DNA of 6,209 bases from Candidatus Martarchaeota archaeon (lineage in GTDB: Archaea > Micrarchaeota > Micrarchaeia > Micrarchaeales > Micrarchaeaceae). The DNA lies in assembly GCA_023485645.1 (NCBI GenBank), contig JAMCZM010000015.1, positions 1 through 6,209 of the forward strand, read 5' to 3'. The notes under the pieces were generated by a model. It did not search any database, was not told where the DNA came from, and was given only the letters and a program-made list of their open reading frames with translations. Shown here piece after piece: positions 6,024 through 6,209 of this stretch. The first letter of the stretch is position 1, and each line of letters begins with the position of its first letter. A program made the translations under genes and the position numbers.

Positions 6024-6209
6024 TCATATCGATTTTACCTTTTTTGAATTATGCTCATACATTAATTTTGACCATAATGTTGTATGTTTAATTATATGCT
6101 CACCTAACCCTACCATACTACTTTTTCTCTGTTTAATATCATCTATCTTTTTTATATCGTTTGCACTCAATTTTATTTTTATAGCGTTGATATTTTCTTT
6201 CATATGCTC
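6024..6209 (-). CDS. Probable aldo/keto reductase, C-terminal fragment cut by the window edge
   Basis: The frame is open from the right edge to TGA 6026-6024, giving 61 residues. The opening part, EHMKENINAIKIKLSANDIK (residues 1-20) then KIDDI, fits the conserved end of aldo/keto reductases, where the last barrel helices read roughly 'eH(l)-ENl-A-d-xLs-xe(d/e)(i/l)-xxId-i'. These NAD(P)H-dependent TIM-barrel oxidoreductases reduce carbonyl compounds; the catalytic Asp-Tyr-Lys-His residues would lie upstream and are not visible. After the Id-i helix there are about 36 further polar residues, longer than the tail of many family members. A free-standing 59-residue protein from ATG 6203 is possible, but the motif match and the open frame argue for a fragment. 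The gene ends 9 bases before the ATPase start on the same strand, suggesting a shared transcript. Confidence 0.7.
   Translation of the reverse strand, partial: EHMKENINAIKIKLSANDIKKIDDIKQRKSSMVGLGEHIIKHTTLWSKLMYEHNSKKVKSI

Noticed and set aside
6024..6203. Stand-alone 59-residue small protein starting at ATG 6203
   Set aside because: The frame stays open to the window edge and the N-terminal part fits the conserved end of aldo/keto reductases, so a fragment of a larger gene is more likely.
1..6209. CRISPR arrays, tRNAs, insertion-sequence ends or defence-system genes
   Set aside because: I found no regularly spaced repeats, no tRNA-like cloverleaf, no transposase frame or terminal inverted repeats, and no nuclease, helicase or toxin motifs.

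Overview
The window reads as part of an archaeal chromosome, low in GC (roughly one third by eye). The clearest archaeal marker is the start of ribosomal protein eL15 (L15e), a family absent from bacteria. The other signs agree: TATA-like boxes about 25 bases before the expected transcript starts, GTGAT/GGTG-type ribosome binding sites, and a surface protein packed with N-glycosylation sequons. A proton-pumping P-type ATPase of the plasma-membrane (P3A) type, beside an Asn/Thr-rich anchored surface protein, suggests an acidophile, either an ARMAN-like DPANN archaeon (Parvarchaeota/Micrarchaeota type) or a Thermoplasmata relative. That lineage call is inference.

Layout. Bases 1-328 (minus) hold the first 109 codons of eL15, which runs off the left edge, with its own TATA-like box and ribosome binding site. 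Bases 458 to about 1867 (minus) encode a 14-helix-type MFS exporter (EmrB/QacA, DHA2-like), probably starting at GTG. A 128-base divergent intergenic region (1880-2007) carries promoters for this exporter and for a plus-strand pair: a 136-residue four-helix membrane protein (2008-2418) and a 403-residue secreted, C-terminally anchored, sequon-rich surface protein (2423-3634). The second gene's ribosome binding site lies inside the end of the first, so the two are very probably co-translated. The surface-protein gene overlaps tail to tail by 17 bases with the minus-strand H+-ATPase (3618-6014). That ATPase starts 9 bases after the end of a gene at the right edge (6024-6209, minus), which looks like the C-terminus of an aldo/keto reductase.

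Functional picture. All complete genes encode membrane or cell-surface proteins: a proton pump, a probably proton-driven exporter, and an envelope protein pair of unknown role. The pump keeps the residues known to carry protons in plant P3A ATPases (Asn in M2, Arg in M5, Asp in M6), so a proton-pumping role is well supported. I saw no mobile element, CRISPR array, tRNA, rRNA or recognisable defence system. The least explained part is the 2008-3634 gene pair. No stretch over 300 bases lacks a gene; the two larger gaps (329-457 and 1880-2007) hold promoters.
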